Positions 27,680 to 38,644 of a stretch of DNA of 64,000 nt are shown here, one piece after another. The first letter of the stretch is position 1; each line of letters opens with the position of its first letter. Under the pieces are notes generated by a model. That model worked only from the letters and a program-made list of their open reading frames with translations, had not been told where the DNA came from and made no database searches. A program made the position numbers and the translations under genes. This DNA comes from Candidatus Zixiibacteriota bacterium (GTDB lineage: Bacteria > Zixibacteria > MSB-5A5 > GN15 > FEB-12): the NCBI GenBank assembly GCA_022571985.1, contig JACZWU010000001.1, positions 343,501 through 407,500 of the forward strand, given 5' to 3'.

Positions 27680-28672
27680 CTATCCGTTACCGTTTTTTTC
27701 TGATTCAAGATATTGACCAATATCCATTCCAAAATGGAGTCCCATTTCTTCTAAGATAGAGCTTATCTCGTTAAGTGATTTTCTGCCGAAGTTTCTGAAC
27801 TTAAGCATTTCTGACTCTGATTTCGTTACCAATTCCTGAATAGTCTGAATATTGGCTGCTCTAAGACAGTTTGACGACCTTACAGACAGCTCAAGTTCAT
27901 CTACCCGTGTGTTCAGCAGATTTCTCACACGCTGGGTAGCTTCATCTTCTTCAGGTACTTCCTCTACTACAACTTCTTCATCAACCTGAATAAACAGATG
28001 CAGGTGGTTCTTGATAATTTTGGCAGCCCCGCTGAGAGCATCTTCGGGGGATATAGAACCATCGGTTGTAATTTCCAGAACCAGCTTGTCAAAATCTGTC
28101 TTTTGTCCGACACGCGTATCCTGCGTAGAGAAGGCGACTTTGGTAACCGGAGAATAGAGCGCGTCAATAAATACCGTGCCGGTGGGGGCATCGGGGTATT
28201 TATTAGATTCAGCAACCGCATAACCACGGCCGCTGGCGACATCTATTTCCATTTCAAAGTCTATATCTTCCGTCAGCTCACAAACAAGATGATCCGGGTT
28301 TAGAATTTCTACGTTCGCATCTGCTTCAAACATACCGGCAGTTATTTTCCCTTTGCTGCTCTTTTTAAGTCTGAGTGTTTTGACTTCGTCAGAGTGAGAC
28401 CTGGTAATAATGCCTTTTACGTTTAAGACTATCTGGGTGGAATCTTCAAAGACGCCTTCTAAAGCAGAGAACTCATGCAGGGTTCCGGCTATTCTCATAG
28501 CTATCGGGGCCGAGCCCTGAATAGATGAGAGAAGAACTCTGCGCAAACTGCTTCCCAGGGTAGTACCAAACCCTCTTTCAAGCGGTTCAATAATGAAGCG
28601 TGAATAGTTTTCGCCCGCAGACGACTGGTCGTTGACAACCTCTTTCGGAATTGACAGCGGCTTTAATTTCAT
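27680..28672 (-). CDS. rpoA: RNA polymerase subunit alpha
   Basis: [32 protein letters not shown]-terminal [34 protein letters not shown]. Confidence 0.98.
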   Translation of the reverse strand: MKLKPLSIPKEVVNDQSSAGENYSRFIIEPLERGFGTTLGSSLRRVLLSSIQGSAPIAMRIAGTLHEFSALEGVFEDSTQIVLNVKGIITRSHSDEVKTLRLKKSSKGKITAGMFEADANVEILNPDHLVCELTEDIDFEMEIDVASGRGYAVAESNKYPDAPTGTVFIDALYSPVTKVAFSTQDTRVGQKTDFDKLVLEITTDGSISPEDALSGAAKIIKNHLHLFIQVDEEVVVEEVPEEDEATQRVRNLLNTRVDELELSVRSSNCLRAANIQTIQELVTKSESEMLKFRNFGRKSLNEISSILEEMGLHFGMDIGQYLESEKNGNG

Positions 28673-28741
28673 CTTTACAAAGCCTCCTGAAACTGATATT
28701 GACTCATTAATAATCTTAATACCCTCGTTTACTATATTTTA

Positions 28742-29137
28742 TCACACCCGGCGCCGCTTTGGAGGACGACAGCCGTTATGTGGAATTGGGGTCACATCTC
28801 TGATCATGGTCACTTCTAACCCGGCCGCAGAAAGCGAGCGAATGGCTGCCTCGCGTCCGGAACCCGGTCCTTTGACCCATACTTCAACCTTGCGCAGTCC
28901 CATATCCATAGCTTCCTTGGCCGCAGTGGCAGCAGCCTGCTGGGCAGCAAAGGGAGTGGATTTTTTTGAACCCTTAAATCCGGCACGACCGGCGCTGGCC
29001 CATGATAGCACCTGACCTTTAGTATCAGTTATACTGATAATCGTGTTATTAAAAGTAGCTTTAATATGAGCCACTCCGTTGGGGTCGCTGACACGCGATT
29101 TCTTTTTAGACCTTGATTTTTTCTTGGGATCCGCCAA
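28742..29137 (-). CDS. rpsK: 30S ribosomal protein S11
   Basis: [46 protein letters not shown]. Confidence 0.98.
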   Translation of the reverse strand: MADPKKKSRSKKKSRVSDPNGVAHIKATFNNTIISITDTKGQVLSWASAGRAGFKGSKKSTPFAAQQAAATAAKEAMDMGLRKVEVWVKGPGSGREAAIRSLSAAGLEVTMIRDVTPIPHNGCRPPKRRRV

Positions 29138-29162
29138 ATCTCTACTCCATTAAATTTTAATT

Positions 29163-29546
29163 TTAACCCTTGAGGGGTTTCTTTTTCATGCCGCCAATCG
29201 GACGACTCGGTCCCTTGCGGGTACGAGCATTTGTTTTGGTACGTTGCCCCCGGCACGGCAAACCTCTGCGGTGACGCAGTCCCCGATAGGAGCCAATGTC
29301 AATAAGTCTCTTTATGTTCATCGTGGTCTGACTGCGAAGAGCGCCCTCGACGTCGTAATCATTTTCGATTACAGAACGAAGTTTGGCAACATCTTCATCA
29401 GTCAGTTTATTCACCCGTACGTCCGGATTTATTTTTGTCTTATTTATAATCTCCTGAGCCCGAAAAGGACCGATACCAAAAATATAAGTAAGCGCAATTA
29501 TTACACGCTTAGCATTTGGTAAATCTACACCTGAAATTCTTGCCAC
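29163..29546 (-). CDS. rpsM: 30S ribosomal protein S13
   Basis: [51 protein letters not shown]. Confidence 0.98.
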   Translation of the reverse strand: MARISGVDLPNAKRVIIALTYIFGIGPFRAQEIINKTKINPDVRVNKLTDEDVAKLRSVIENDYDVEGALRSQTTMNIKRLIDIGSYRGLRHRRGLPCRGQRTKTNARTRKGPSRPIGGMKKKPLKG

Positions 29547-29573
29547 TATTTATCTCCCAAAAACTGCTTCATC

Positions 29574-29690
29574 TTAACCCTGACGCTGCTTATGGCTCGG
29601 ATTTTTTGAACAGATAACTCTCAAAATTCCGTGCCTCTTTATAATCTTGCAGTGGTCACAGCGTTTTTTTAGTGCTGAACGTACTTTCAT
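29574..29690 (-). CDS. rpmJ: 50S ribosomal protein L36 (38 aa; below ORF-track size cutoff)
   Basis: Manual translation [38 protein letters not shown]. Confidence 0.97.
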   Translation of the reverse strand: MKVRSALKKRCDHCKIIKRHGILRVICSKNPSHKQRQG

Positions 29691-29710
29691 AACAATCTAT
29701 CTCCAAAAAC

Positions 29711-29929
29711 CTATTTGTACCTGTAGGTGATTCTGCCGCGTGACAAGTCATAGGGAGAGAGCTCCATAGTGACTTTATCTCCCGGCAGTATCTTGATAAA
29801 ATGCATACGCATCTTACCAGATATATGAGCCAGAACAACATGGCCGTTGTCGAGTTCCACCTTAAACATAGCATTTGCCATTGTTTCTATAACTTTTCCT
29901 TCAACCGTTATAGTTTCTTCTTTGGCCAT
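29711..29929 (-). CDS. infA: Translation initiation factor IF-1
   Basis: [41 protein letters not shown]. Confidence 0.98.
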   Translation of the reverse strand: MAKEETITVEGKVIETMANAMFKVELDNGHVVLAHISGKMRMHFIKILPGDKVTMELSPYDLSRGRITYRYK

Positions 29930-29939
29930 ATACTCCTTC

Positions 29940-30686
29940 TCAGCTCAACGTCAAAATATCGGGGTCACCCGAAGTTATCGCTACCGTATGTTCAAAATGC
30001 GCCGAAGGTTGACCGTCGGAAGTTACCACCGTCCAGCCATCGGGCATTGTTTTTACATCAAATCCGCCGGCGTTTATCATCGGCTCAATAGCCAGAACCA
30101 TGCCTGCCTGAAGCTCCGGTCCATCATCAGGCGAACCGAAATTCGGAACTTGCGGCTCTTCGTGCATGCTGCGTCCGATTCCGTGACCGACTAATGAGCG
30201 GACAACGCCATAGCCGTTTGATTCGGCGGTGCCCTGCACCGCTGCAGATATCTCGCCCAATTTATTGCCGGCGCGGGCTTTGTCAATGCCTGCTTTGAGG
30301 CACTTTTGGGTGTATTCCATCAGAGTCTTTTTAGATTCTGATACTTCTCCGACGGCATAAGTCCGGGCAGCATCGCCATAGAAGCCATCGACAATAGCGC
30401 CAATATCAACCGAAACTATCTCCCCTTCTTTGAGAACCCTGTCTCCCGGAATGCCGTGAACGACTTCCTCGTCTATAGAGATACAAGCCGAAGCCGGAAA
30501 ACCGTGGTAATCCTTGAAAGCAGGAACGGCCCCGCAGGACAGAATAAATTCTTCCACCAGCTTATCCAGTTGCTTGGTGGTAATACCCGGCTTGATATTA
30601 TCACCGACCATATCAAGAGTACGTGCTACCACCCGTCCCGCTTTGCGCATTATTGCTATATCTTCTTTGGTTTTCAAGTTTTTCAA
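29940..30686 (-). CDS. map: Methionine aminopeptidase type I
   Basis: [57 protein letters not shown]. Confidence 0.97.
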   Translation of the reverse strand: MKNLKTKEDIAIMRKAGRVVARTLDMVGDNIKPGITTKQLDKLVEEFILSCGAVPAFKDYHGFPASACISIDEEVVHGIPGDRVLKEGEIVSVDIGAIVDGFYGDAARTYAVGEVSESKKTLMEYTQKCLKAGIDKARAGNKLGEISAAVQGTAESNGYGVVRSLVGHGIGRSMHEEPQVPNFGSPDDGPELQAGMVLAIEPMINAGGFDVKTMPDGWTVVTSDGQPSAHFEHTVAITSGDPDILTLS

Positions 30687-31327
30687 TTTTTCACCGCAGC
30701 CAGAATGTCTTCAAAGACCGAATCTGGCTGTTGCTCACCTTTAATTTCTTTCAGGATAGACTCCTGACGGTAAAATTCTTCAATTGGCTGAGTCTGCTTT
30801 TTGTAAACGTCCAATCTGTTTTTTACGACTGCTTCTTCATCGTCGGGTCGTCGTAAAAGCTCCTCGCCATCACTGTCACACAGCCCCTCTTGCTTTGGCC
30901 TGTTACTGGGATAGTTATAGCCGGCGTTGCACTTCGGGCAAAACCAGCGTCCCGATAATCTTTTAACAACTTCTTCATCGCTGACTTCTAACAGGACAGC
31001 ACTATCAAGATGTTCCTGATTTTGCTCAAACATTTTTTTGAGGCTTTCGGCTTGAGGAATTGTTCTGGGGAATCCATCAAGAATAACGCCGTTGCCTTTA
31101 TTTCCATTCGAAATTTTCTCTTCTATCAATTTCACAATCAATTCATCGGGAACAAGATTACCACTTTTCATGAACTCTTCTGCCTGCCGGCCGAGTTCAG
31201 CCTTATTTTTGACAGCCTCACGAAGCAAATCTCCGGTGGAGATATGAGTCAGGTTCAATTCTTTGGCCACTCTTAGTGCTTGTGTCCCTTTGCCTGATCC
31301 CGGAGGACCTAAAAAAACGAGATTCAC
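30683..31327 (-). CDS. adk: Adenylate kinase (zinc-lid type)
   Basis: MNLVFLGPPGSGKGTQA; GVILDGFPRTIPQAESL; lid CPKCNAGYN...LCDSDGEELLRRPDD. Confidence 0.97.
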   Translation of the reverse strand: MNLVFLGPPGSGKGTQALRVAKELNLTHISTGDLLREAVKNKAELGRQAEEFMKSGNLVPDELIVKLIEEKISNGNKGNGVILDGFPRTIPQAESLKKMFEQNQEHLDSAVLLEVSDEEVVKRLSGRWFCPKCNAGYNYPSNRPKQEGLCDSDGEELLRRPDDEEAVVKNRLDVYKKQTQPIEEFYRQESILKEIKGEQQPDSVFEDILAAVKN

Positions 31328-31329
31328 GA

Positions 31330-32637
31330 TTACATCGACCTCCCGCGAATCTTACCCTTTTTCATAAATCCTTCGTAGTGGCGCATCATCAGATGTGATT
31401 CTATCTGCTGCAGGGTATCTAAGGCAACACCGACCACGATGAGCACACTGGTACCGCCAAAGAAGAAGTTTACGTTCGCCCGCGATATCAAAAGCCAGGG
31501 TAAAACAGCTATGGCTGCAAAGAATATGGCACCAGGAAGTGTGATTCTTGTCAAAATTCTTTCTATATATTCAGAAGTATTTCTGCCGGGTCTTATGCCC
31601 GGTATATAACCGCCATTGCGACGCATGTTGTCGGCGATTTCCATCGGGTTAAACACAATTGCCGTATAGAAAAAGGCAAAAAATACAATAATCAAGCCGT
31701 AGACCAGAGAATAGACGCCACTGCCCGGAGCCAGCCAGACACCAACCAGGTTTTGTATCCAGTCTGTTTCGGGAAAGAGCTGTGCCACAGTCGCCGGCAA
31801 AAACATTATCGATTGAGCAAAGATAATTGGTATTACGCCGGCCGAGTTAACTGATAACGGCAGGTGCGTCGAGGTTCCGCCGAAAACTTTTCGGCCGACA
31901 ATCTTTTTAGGGTATTGAACCGGAATTTTTCTCTGCGCTCTGGTTACCAAAATTACCGCGGCAATAACGAGCACCATCATAACGACCATTACCATCTCCA
32001 GCCAGATTGGCCGCACTCCGTAATACACGAGCTGTGCTTCTTCGACAATCGCCTCAGGGAATCTTGCGATAATGCCAATGAATATTATAAGGGAAATTCC
32101 ATTGCCGATTCCATTCTCAGTAATTTTTTCGCCCAGCCACATTATCAGAATGCAGCCGGAAGTAAATGTCAGCACGGTTAAGGGAATAAAGCTGATGTGT
32201 TCCATGAACACCGCCGAGACACCGTTGATATTGATTGAGGTCAGAAATATAGCGGTAGCCCAAGCCTGCATGGAGGCAATCATTACTGTCAAATAGCGGG
32301 TGTACTGGGTAATTTTACGTCGTCCATCTTCGCCTTCGCGTTGTAGTCTTTGCAGATACGGCACAACAGCGCCCATGAGCTGCATCATAATCGAAGCTGA
32401 GATGTAGGGCATTATGCCCAGCGCAAAAATAGTGGCTTTGGCAAAAGCTCCACCGGCAAAAAGGTCAAGCAGTCCAAAAATAGTGTTTCCTGACAGGGCG
32501 GCTGTAAGAATTGAACCGTCGATTCCGGGAGTAGGGATGTGCCCGCCAATACGGTAAACAACCAGAATCATCAGAGTATAAAAAATTCTCTTGCGAAGCT
32601 CTTCGACCTTAAAAACTGACGCGAATTTGTCGAACAC
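31330..32637 (-). CDS. secY: Preprotein translocase subunit SecY
   Basis: YRIGGHIPTPGID; IMPYISASIMMQLM; NGGYIPGIRPGRNTSEYI. Confidence 0.98.
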   Translation of the reverse strand: MFDKFASVFKVEELRKRIFYTLMILVVYRIGGHIPTPGIDGSILTAALSGNTIFGLLDLFAGGAFAKATIFALGIMPYISASIMMQLMGAVVPYLQRLQREGEDGRRKITQYTRYLTVMIASMQAWATAIFLTSININGVSAVFMEHISFIPLTVLTFTSGCILIMWLGEKITENGIGNGISLIIFIGIIARFPEAIVEEAQLVYYGVRPIWLEMVMVVMMVLVIAAVILVTRAQRKIPVQYPKKIVGRKVFGGTSTHLPLSVNSAGVIPIIFAQSIMFLPATVAQLFPETDWIQNLVGVWLAPGSGVYSLVYGLIIVFFAFFYTAIVFNPMEIADNMRRNGGYIPGIRPGRNTSEYIERILTRITLPGAIFFAAIAVLPWLLISRANVNFFFGGTSVLIVVGVALDTLQQIESHLMMRHYEGFMKKGKIRGRSM

Positions 32638-33074
32638 TAAACTACCTCGGCCTTACCGCCGGCCTTTTCGATTTTCTCTTTGGCTGATTTGGAAAAGGCC
32701 TGTACTTTTATGGTTAAGGCTTTTTCTATTTTGCCGTTACCCAGAATTTTGACTGGTTCTTTAATTTTTTTTATCAGACCTGCTGCTCTTAAGCTTTCCC
32801 TGGTTATTTCGCTGGTATCGCATCTGGACAAATCGGTCAGATTCACAACCTGATAGGAGACCCTGAAGATATTAAAAAATCCCCGCTTGGGAATTCTTCT
32901 GTAAAGAGGCATCTGTCCGCCTTCACGACCCGGACGGCTGGACCAGCCGCTTCTGGAACCGGCGCCATTTTCTCCTCTGCCCGAGGTCTTGCCAATGCCG
33001 CTGCCGGTACCGCGTCCGACTCTGCGTCGGTTTCTCTTGGAGCCTTTGGGCGGTCGTAAATTGTGTAGTTCCAT
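32637..33074 (-). CDS. rplO: 50S ribosomal protein L15
   Basis: MELHNLRPPKGSKRNRRRVGRGTGSGIGKTSGRGENGAGSRSG; internal Met preferred over ORF-track start 33095, which overlaps rpmD. Confidence 0.96.
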   Translation of the reverse strand: MELHNLRPPKGSKRNRRRVGRGTGSGIGKTSGRGENGAGSRSGWSSRPGREGGQMPLYRRIPKRGFFNIFRVSYQVVNLTDLSRCDTSEITRESLRAAGLIKKIKEPVKILGNGKIEKALTIKVQAFSKSAKEKIEKAGGKAEVV

Positions 33075-33078
33075 TATA

Positions 33079-33261
33079 TTACTTAACCTCTTCAACTGTG
33101 ACCAGGTGAATTACTGCCTGAACCATGCCTCTAATCTGAGGTGTGGCGTTATGTATGACCGTTTTGCGAATCTTACCCAGGCCGAGGGCAACTATAGTTC
33201 TTTTCTGTTCTTTAGGCCGCTTTATTGTGCTGCGAACCTGAGTTATTTTTAGCTTTATCAT
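33079..33261 (-). CDS. rpmD: 50S ribosomal protein L30
   Basis: KLKITQVRSTIKRPKEQKRTIVALGLGKIRKTV. Confidence 0.97.
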   Translation of the reverse strand: MIKLKITQVRSTIKRPKEQKRTIVALGLGKIRKTVIHNATPQIRGMVQAVIHLVTVEEVK

Positions 33262-33276
33262 TGCTTTATTCTGTTC

Positions 33277-33756
33277 TTATTCTCTAAATTTCAGTTCTTC
33301 TTCACGGGTGCGCAATCTAAGGAGACCGTCCATAGTAGCCTTGACTACGTTAAACGGATTGCGACTCCCCAGCGCTTTTGCCAGAATATCACTTATACCG
33401 ACTGCTTCCAGAATCGCCCTGACCGCACCGCCTGCGATAACACCTGTACCCGGTGAGGCTGGTCTCATTACGATAGTAGTTGCGCCGAATTCACCGTTTA
33501 TGCGATGAGGTATAGTACCGTCTACCAGACTGACGGCTTTCATAGCTTTCTTGGCCGCTTCGGTAGCTTTGCGGATAGACTCGGCAACTTCGGGCGCTTT
33601 ACCATGTCCGACCCCGACTTTACCTTTTTTATCACCGACAGTTACCAGGGCTGCGAAACTAAAACGACGTCCGCCTTTAACTACTTTTGCAACTCGATTT
33701 ATGTGAATTACTTTTTCGACGAATTCACTATCTGCTGCGTCATATCTTCTGGCCAA
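33277..33756 (-). CDS. rpsE: 30S ribosomal protein S5
   Basis: [50 protein letters not shown]. Confidence 0.98.
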   Translation of the reverse strand: MARRYDAADSEFVEKVIHINRVAKVVKGGRRFSFAALVTVGDKKGKVGVGHGKAPEVAESIRKATEAAKKAMKAVSLVDGTIPHRINGEFGATTIVMRPASPGTGVIAGGAVRAILEAVGISDILAKALGSRNPFNVVKATMDGLLRLRTREEELKFRE

Positions 33757-33787
33757 ATTCTACCTCTTAATACTCTATATTCTAAAA

Positions 33788-34162
33788 CTAAAATTTAAGA
33801 CCGCCACTGCGGGCGCCTTCGGCTACGGCTTTAATCCGTCCGTGATATATATATTTATTTCTGTCGAACACTATTTTTTCAATGCCTTTTTCTCTGGCAA
33901 TTTTAGCTATTACTTCTCCGACTATTTTAGCAGCCTCGACTTTTGACAGATCCTTTTTCAAATTGTCTTTAACAGTGCCGGCGTTGGTTGCTGCCGAGGC
34001 AATTGTAGCACATTTCTGGTCATCAATGAGCTGGGCAAAAGTGTTTTGTGCCGATTTGGAGACAGTCAAACGCGGAATGGCGGCACTGCCTTTAATTTTG
34101 GAACGTACCCGGCGGCGACGTCGCTCTGCTTTTTTGTTTTTTACTATGTTTCTATCTGCCAT
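33788..34162 (-). CDS. rplR: 50S ribosomal protein L18
   Basis: RLTVSKSAQNTFAQLIDD; VFDRNKYIYHGRIKAVAEGARSGGLKF. Confidence 0.97.
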   Translation of the reverse strand: MADRNIVKNKKAERRRRRVRSKIKGSAAIPRLTVSKSAQNTFAQLIDDQKCATIASAATNAGTVKDNLKKDLSKVEAAKIVGEVIAKIAREKGIEKIVFDRNKYIYHGRIKAVAEGARSGGLKF

Positions 34163-34174
34163 TTTTTATCTCGA

Positions 34175-34726
34175 TTAGGCGGCACCGCTTCCGGCAGTCT
34201 TACCGGCTTTGGTCCGTACATATTCATCTGAGTAGCGGATACCCTTGCCTTTGTATGGCTCCGGCTTTCTAAATGAGCGAATCTTGGCAGCTGCCTGACC
34301 GACCATTTCTTTGCTTATTCCGCTAATTGTTATTTTGTTTGCTTTGCCATCTACTACTAAATCTACACCTTCGGGCGGATTAAAGATTATGGGGTGTGAA
34401 AAGCCCAGGTTGAGTATCAAAGTTTTGCCTCTTAGCTCTGCTTTATAACCGACGCCTATGATCTTCAATTCTTTTTGGAAGCTGCTGTTAACACCCACCA
34501 CCATATTATTTATCAGAGCCCGGGTTAGGCCGTGCAAAGCCCGCTGAGATTTTTCGTCGCTTGAGCGAGTCACCAGCAGCTGATCGCCGTCTATGGCGAC
34601 AGAGATACCGGGTAAAGTCTCATAAGACAAAGTACCTTTGGGACCTGTTACCGTCACCAATCTGTCTTTCAAATCGACCTTTGTCTTATCCGAAAGTTTT
34701 ATAGGCTGTTTACCAATTCTCGACAT
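34175..34726 (-). CDS. rplF: 50S ribosomal protein L6
   Basis: MSRIGKQPIKLSDKTKVDL; PEPYKGKGIRYSDEYVRTKAGKT. Confidence 0.98.
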   Translation of the reverse strand: MSRIGKQPIKLSDKTKVDLKDRLVTVTGPKGTLSYETLPGISVAIDGDQLLVTRSSDEKSQRALHGLTRALINNMVVGVNSSFQKELKIIGVGYKAELRGKTLILNLGFSHPIIFNPPEGVDLVVDGKANKITISGISKEMVGQAAAKIRSFRKPEPYKGKGIRYSDEYVRTKAGKTAGSGAA

Positions 34727-34741
34727 TCAAAAAATTCCCAT

Positions 34742-35143
34742 CTACCAGCACTTTAAGAGTACTTCGCCGCCTATCCCTTTTCTGGCAGCATCAAAATTTG
34801 TCATCAACCCCTGTGAAGTGGAAATAACCATCATGCCACGGGAGTTATGTATAGTCTGTTTAACTTTTTTCGAATCAAAATAAGAGCGCAGTCCGGGGCG
34901 TGACACCCGCTGGATGCCTCTGATAATGGGCACATCGCCGGCGCTATAGCGCAGATAAACGCGCAAGATACCCTGTTTATTATCTTCGAGCTCTACTAAG
35001 TCTTTTAAATATCTCTCATTCATGAGAATTTTTATAATCTCTTTCTTGAGATTGGAAGCCGGCACATCAATCGCGTTTTTATTTGCTTTGGCGCCATTTC
35101 TGATTCTGGTAAGTAAATCCGCTACCGGGTCAGTCATTGTCAT
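34742..35143 (-). CDS. rpsH: 30S ribosomal protein S8
   Basis: TDPVADLLTRIRNGAKA; RVSRPGLRSYF; GMMVISTSQGLMT. Confidence 0.97.
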   Translation of the reverse strand: MTMTDPVADLLTRIRNGAKANKNAIDVPASNLKKEIIKILMNERYLKDLVELEDNKQGILRVYLRYSAGDVPIIRGIQRVSRPGLRSYFDSKKVKQTIHNSRGMMVISTSQGLMTNFDAARKGIGGEVLLKCW

Positions 35144-35165
35144 ATCAAACTATCTCCGTCTTTCA

Positions 35166-35351
35166 TTACCAGCTGGCTTTTGTAACGCCGGGGATTTCTC
35201 CGAGCAGCGCCATTTCTCTAAAGCAAATTCGGCAGAGTCCAAAGCGGCGCATAAAGGCTCTGGATCTGCCGCATCTGCGGCAGCGGCTATAAGCACGAAC
35301 ACCAAATTTGGGCTTGCGCTTTTGTTTTTCAATTAAGCAAGTTTTGGCCAT
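35166..35351 (-). CDS. rpsN: 30S ribosomal protein S14 type Z
   Basis: 61 aa with [23 protein letters not shown] zinc motif and [11 protein letters not shown] end. Confidence 0.98.
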   Translation of the reverse strand: MAKTCLIEKQKRKPKFGVRAYSRCRRCGRSRAFMRRFGLCRICFREMALLGEIPGVTKASW

Positions 35352-35356
35352 ATCTT

Positions 35357-35896
35357 TTATTTCCTGAACGGCACGCCCAGTTCCGTCAAAAGCTTTTTGG
35401 CTTCTTCGTCTGTATTTGCCGTCGTAGTAAATGTTATACTCATTCCTCTCACCTTATCGATTTTATCAATATCGATTTCAGGAAAGATGAGTTGCTCTGT
35501 CAGTCCGAAATTATAGTTTCCCCGGCCGTCAAAGGAAGTCGGCTTAAGTCCTCTAAAATCACGAATTCTGGGAATGGCCACGTTCACCAGTCTGTCGAAG
35601 AATTCGTACATGGTATCACGGCGAAGTGTGACTGCGCAACCGATGGGCATGCCCTGCCTGAGCTTAAAGTTTGAGATACTCTTCTTGGCGCGCCTTATCA
35701 GCGGTTTACGTCCGGTTATCCGGGAAAGATCATCAACTGCCGCATCCAGAGATTTGGGAGTCTGAGTTGCTTCGCCGACGCCGATATTGACCGTAATTTT
35801 GGTCAATTTGGGCACCTCCATTGCAGAAGAATACTTGAACTCTTCCATCATTTTGGGCACAACTTCTTCTTTGTATTTTTTAAATATACTTGTCAT
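35357..35896 (-). CDS. rplE: 50S ribosomal protein L5
   Basis: [40 protein letters not shown]. Confidence 0.98.
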   Translation of the reverse strand: MTSIFKKYKEEVVPKMMEEFKYSSAMEVPKLTKITVNIGVGEATQTPKSLDAAVDDLSRITGRKPLIRRAKKSISNFKLRQGMPIGCAVTLRRDTMYEFFDRLVNVAIPRIRDFRGLKPTSFDGRGNYNFGLTEQLIFPEIDIDKIDKVRGMSITFTTTANTDEEAKKLLTELGVPFRK

Positions 35897-35901
35897 TGCT
35901 T

Positions 35902-36219
35902 TTATATTTCTTCACCGGTTTTCTTGCAAATCCTGATTCTTTTGGTCTTGCCGCCTTCTGTAATTTCTCTTGAAGAAATCTTTGTCGGTCCGTTTAGTGC
36001 AGGATTATATAAGCCGACATTGCTGATATTTATTGGTCCTTCAATAGTGATAATTCCACCCTTTTGACTTTTCTGAGTCGGGCGCTGGTGCTTTTTACGC
36101 ATGTTGATGCCTTCAACCAAAATAGCCTTCTTCTTAAAATTCAGATTAAGAACTTTCCCTGTTTTTCCTTTATCAGCTCCGGAGCGGATATAAACGGTGT
36201 CGCCTCTTCTGATTCGCAT
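35902..36219 (-). CDS. rplX: 50S ribosomal protein L24
   Basis: [39 protein letters not shown]. Confidence 0.97.
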   Translation of the reverse strand: MRIRRGDTVYIRSGADKGKTGKVLNLNFKKKAILVEGINMRKKHQRPTQKSQKGGIITIEGPINISNVGLYNPALNGPTKISSREITEGGKTKRIRICKKTGEEI

Positions 36220-36585
36220 TTATATAACCTCTGGGGCCAGAGATATGATTTTCATAAATTGTTTTTCTCTAAGTTCTCTGGCTACCGGTCCAAAAATGCG
36301 CGTCCCCAGCGGTTCACGCTGGTCATTGATAATTACGGCGGCGTTGTCTGAAAATCTTATCAAAGAACCGTCTTTTCTGCGAACCGGCGCTTTGGTTCTG
36401 ACAATTACAGCTTTGCAGACTTCTGACTTTTTTACGGTGCCGCCGGGTATGGCTTCTTTAATGGCTACCACGACTATGTCGCCAATCCGGGCAGTTTTCT
36501 TTCTGCCTCCAAGTATTCTGAAGCACATGGCTTTGCGTGCTCCGGAATTATCCGCCACTAACAACATTGTATATTCTTGAATCAT
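36220..36585 (-). CDS. rplN: 50S ribosomal protein L14
   Basis: [52 protein letters not shown]. Confidence 0.98.
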   Translation of the reverse strand: MIQEYTMLLVADNSGARKAMCFRILGGRKKTARIGDIVVVAIKEAIPGGTVKKSEVCKAVIVRTKAPVRRKDGSLIRFSDNAAVIINDQREPLGTRIFGPVARELREKQFMKIISLAPEVI

Positions 36586-36602
36586 CAGTAATATTCCAGT
36601 CT

Positions 36603-36872
36603 TTACTTAGCTTTCTCAACAATTTCGACCAGCCGCCAGCGTTTGGTGGCCGACAATGGTCTGGTTTCCATAATTTTTACGACGTCGCCGATATTTGCTT
36701 CATTTTTTTCGTCATGAGCATAATACTTCGAGAATGTTCCCACAGTTTTTGCATACAGAGGATGTTTCATTCTTCTGTCCACTCTGACAACAATACTCTT
36801 GTCGGCCTTGTCGGAAATAACCCGGCCAACTCTGGCTTTTCTATAATTTCTTTGTGCGCTGTTTTCTGGCAT
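36603..36872 (-). CDS. rpsQ: 30S ribosomal protein S17
   Basis: [46 protein letters not shown]. Confidence 0.97.
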   Translation of the reverse strand: MPENSAQRNYRKARVGRVISDKADKSIVVRVDRRMKHPLYAKTVGTFSKYYAHDEKNEANIGDVVKIMETRPLSATKRWRLVEIVEKAK

Positions 36873-36890
36873 CTTAATCTTCTCTATTCG

Positions 36891-37151
36891 CTATTTCTTT
36901 TTATCCTTGGCCTTGACATCAGCTAAGACCGTAGTAGTTGTTACAGCAAGTTTTCTTATGTTGGATTCGTCCTCTCGCAATATGGTCATGACCTGCGCCA
37001 CTTCTCTTCTGATTTGTCTTAAGCGAAGTGGATTATCCAGCGCCCTGATAGACTGCTGCATCCGCAGATTAAATTTTTCATCCATCAGCTCAGCTCTTTT
37101 CTGCTCAAGCTCTGCCCTGGTCAACTCTCTAAATTGCGGAACTTTATTCAC
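36891..37151 (-). CDS. rpmC: 50S ribosomal protein L29
   Basis: [27 protein letters not shown]...[16 protein letters not shown]. Confidence 0.95.
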   Translation of the reverse strand: MNKVPQFRELTRAELEQKRAELMDEKFNLRMQQSIRALDNPLRLRQIRREVAQVMTILREDESNIRKLAVTTTTVLADVKAKDKKK

Positions 37152-37153
37152 TT

Positions 37154-37576
37154 CTATACACCTTCTGTATCTTCTCTGCGGACAAACCTTGTCTTAATAG
37201 GCAGCTTTCTGGAGGCCAGACGCATGGCTTCTCTGGCCAGTTCTTCAGAGACTCCTTCAACTTCAAACATAATTCTGCCGGGCTTAACAACTGCCACCCA
37301 ATATTCCGGGGCGCCTTTACCTTTTCCCATTCTGGTTTCTGCCGGTTTTTTAGTCACCGGTTTATCCGGAAATACCCTGATCCAGATTTTACCGCCACGT
37401 TTGATATAGCGCGTCATAGCCACCCGAGCTGCTTCAATCTGACGGTTTGTCATCCAGCAAGGCTCAAGGGCTTTCAGTCCATATTCACCAAAATCGATAT
37501 TAAATCCGCCTTTGGCTTTGCCGCCTCTGCGGCCGCGCTGCTGTTTACGAAACTTTGTTTTCTTTGGCATTAACAT
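37154..37576 (-). CDS. rplP: 50S ribosomal protein L16
   Basis: [44 protein letters not shown]-type core. Confidence 0.98.
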   Translation of the reverse strand: MLMPKKTKFRKQQRGRRGGKAKGGFNIDFGEYGLKALEPCWMTNRQIEAARVAMTRYIKRGGKIWIRVFPDKPVTKKPAETRMGKGKGAPEYWVAVVKPGRIMFEVEGVSEELAREAMRLASRKLPIKTRFVRREDTEGV

Positions 37577-37609
37577 AAGTTTATCTATCCGGAAATCTTA
37601 AAGTTTTCC

Positions 37610-38626
37610 TTATTTCTCCTTAGAGTCATCCTTAGCTTTTACAGCCGGTTTGTCAGCTGCCGGCTTTGAATCGGTTTTCTTCGGCATTGCTGTCTTTGGC
37701 CCGGTCGCTTTTGCAGGCGCGTCAGGTCGATGCCCTTTTGGAGCTTCACCGGCTGCCGGCTTAGATTCGATTTTCTTCGGCATAGTTGTCTTTTGTCCGG
37801 TCGGTCTTGAGGGCGCATCAGGACGGCGACCTTTAGGAGCCTGGTCACCTGCTCCGGCTTTACGAACACGACCGCGAGGACGTTTGCCGTCACCACCGCC
37901 TCTGGGCCTGCGCTGGTCAGGACGGCGTCGCGAGGCCTGCTGCTCGTCTGATCGCTCAGTATCACGCTGCTGTTCTGGCTGACCGACAAAGTTTCCTTTT
38001 CCCATAATTTCGCCACGGCAAATCCAGACTTTGACTCCTATGCAGCCATAAGTGGTGTGAGCGGTCGCGATAGAATAATCGATGTCAGCACGCAGAGTAT
38101 GTAGAGGAACTCTGCCGGCGTGATATTTTTCCGAACGTGCAATCTCGGCACCTCCCAGACGCCCACCACATTGAATTTTTATGCCAACTGCTCCCATTTT
38201 CATAGTAGCAGCCAGAGATTTTTTCATAGCTCTCCGGAACGACACCCGGCCTTCAAGCTGTCTGGCGATTGAATCTGCCACTAAAGCAGCATCCAGTTCC
38301 GGCTTTCTTACTTCCACAATGTTCAAAACAATATCTTTGCCGGTCAAAAGTTTAAGTTCATCGCGCAGTTTATCTACCTCGGCTCCTTTTCGACCAATGA
38401 CGATTCCAGGGCGCGAAGTATGAATATCTACCGATACTCTTTTGGGGACACGTGCAATCTGAACGCTTGAAATGCCGGCATTTTCCAGACGGCGTTTTAC
38501 ATATTTTTTTATCTGAATATCTTCGTACAGCAGATCTGCAACTTTGTACCCCGGCGCAAACCAGCGGCTGTTCCAGGTGCGAATTATGCCCAGTCTAAAC
38601 CCTATTGGATGTGTCTTTTGACCCAA
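37610..38626 (-). CDS. rpsC: 30S ribosomal protein S3 with long C-terminal repeat extension
   Basis: [54 protein letters not shown]; low-complexity tail from about residue 210. Confidence 0.97.
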   Translation of the reverse strand: MGQKTHPIGFRLGIIRTWNSRWFAPGYKVADLLYEDIQIKKYVKRRLENAGISSVQIARVPKRVSVDIHTSRPGIVIGRKGAEVDKLRDELKLLTGKDIVLNIVEVRKPELDAALVADSIARQLEGRVSFRRAMKKSLAATMKMGAVGIKIQCGGRLGGAEIARSEKYHAGRVPLHTLRADIDYSIATAHTTYGCIGVKVWICRGEIMGKGNFVGQPEQQRDTERSDEQQASRRRPDQRRPRGGGDGKRPRGRVRKAGAGDQAPKGRRPDAPSRPTGQKTTMPKKIESKPAAGEAPKGHRPDAPAKATGPKTAMPKKTDSKPAADKPAVKAKDDSKEK

Positions 38627-38644
38627 AACTAAATTCCTAACCTC

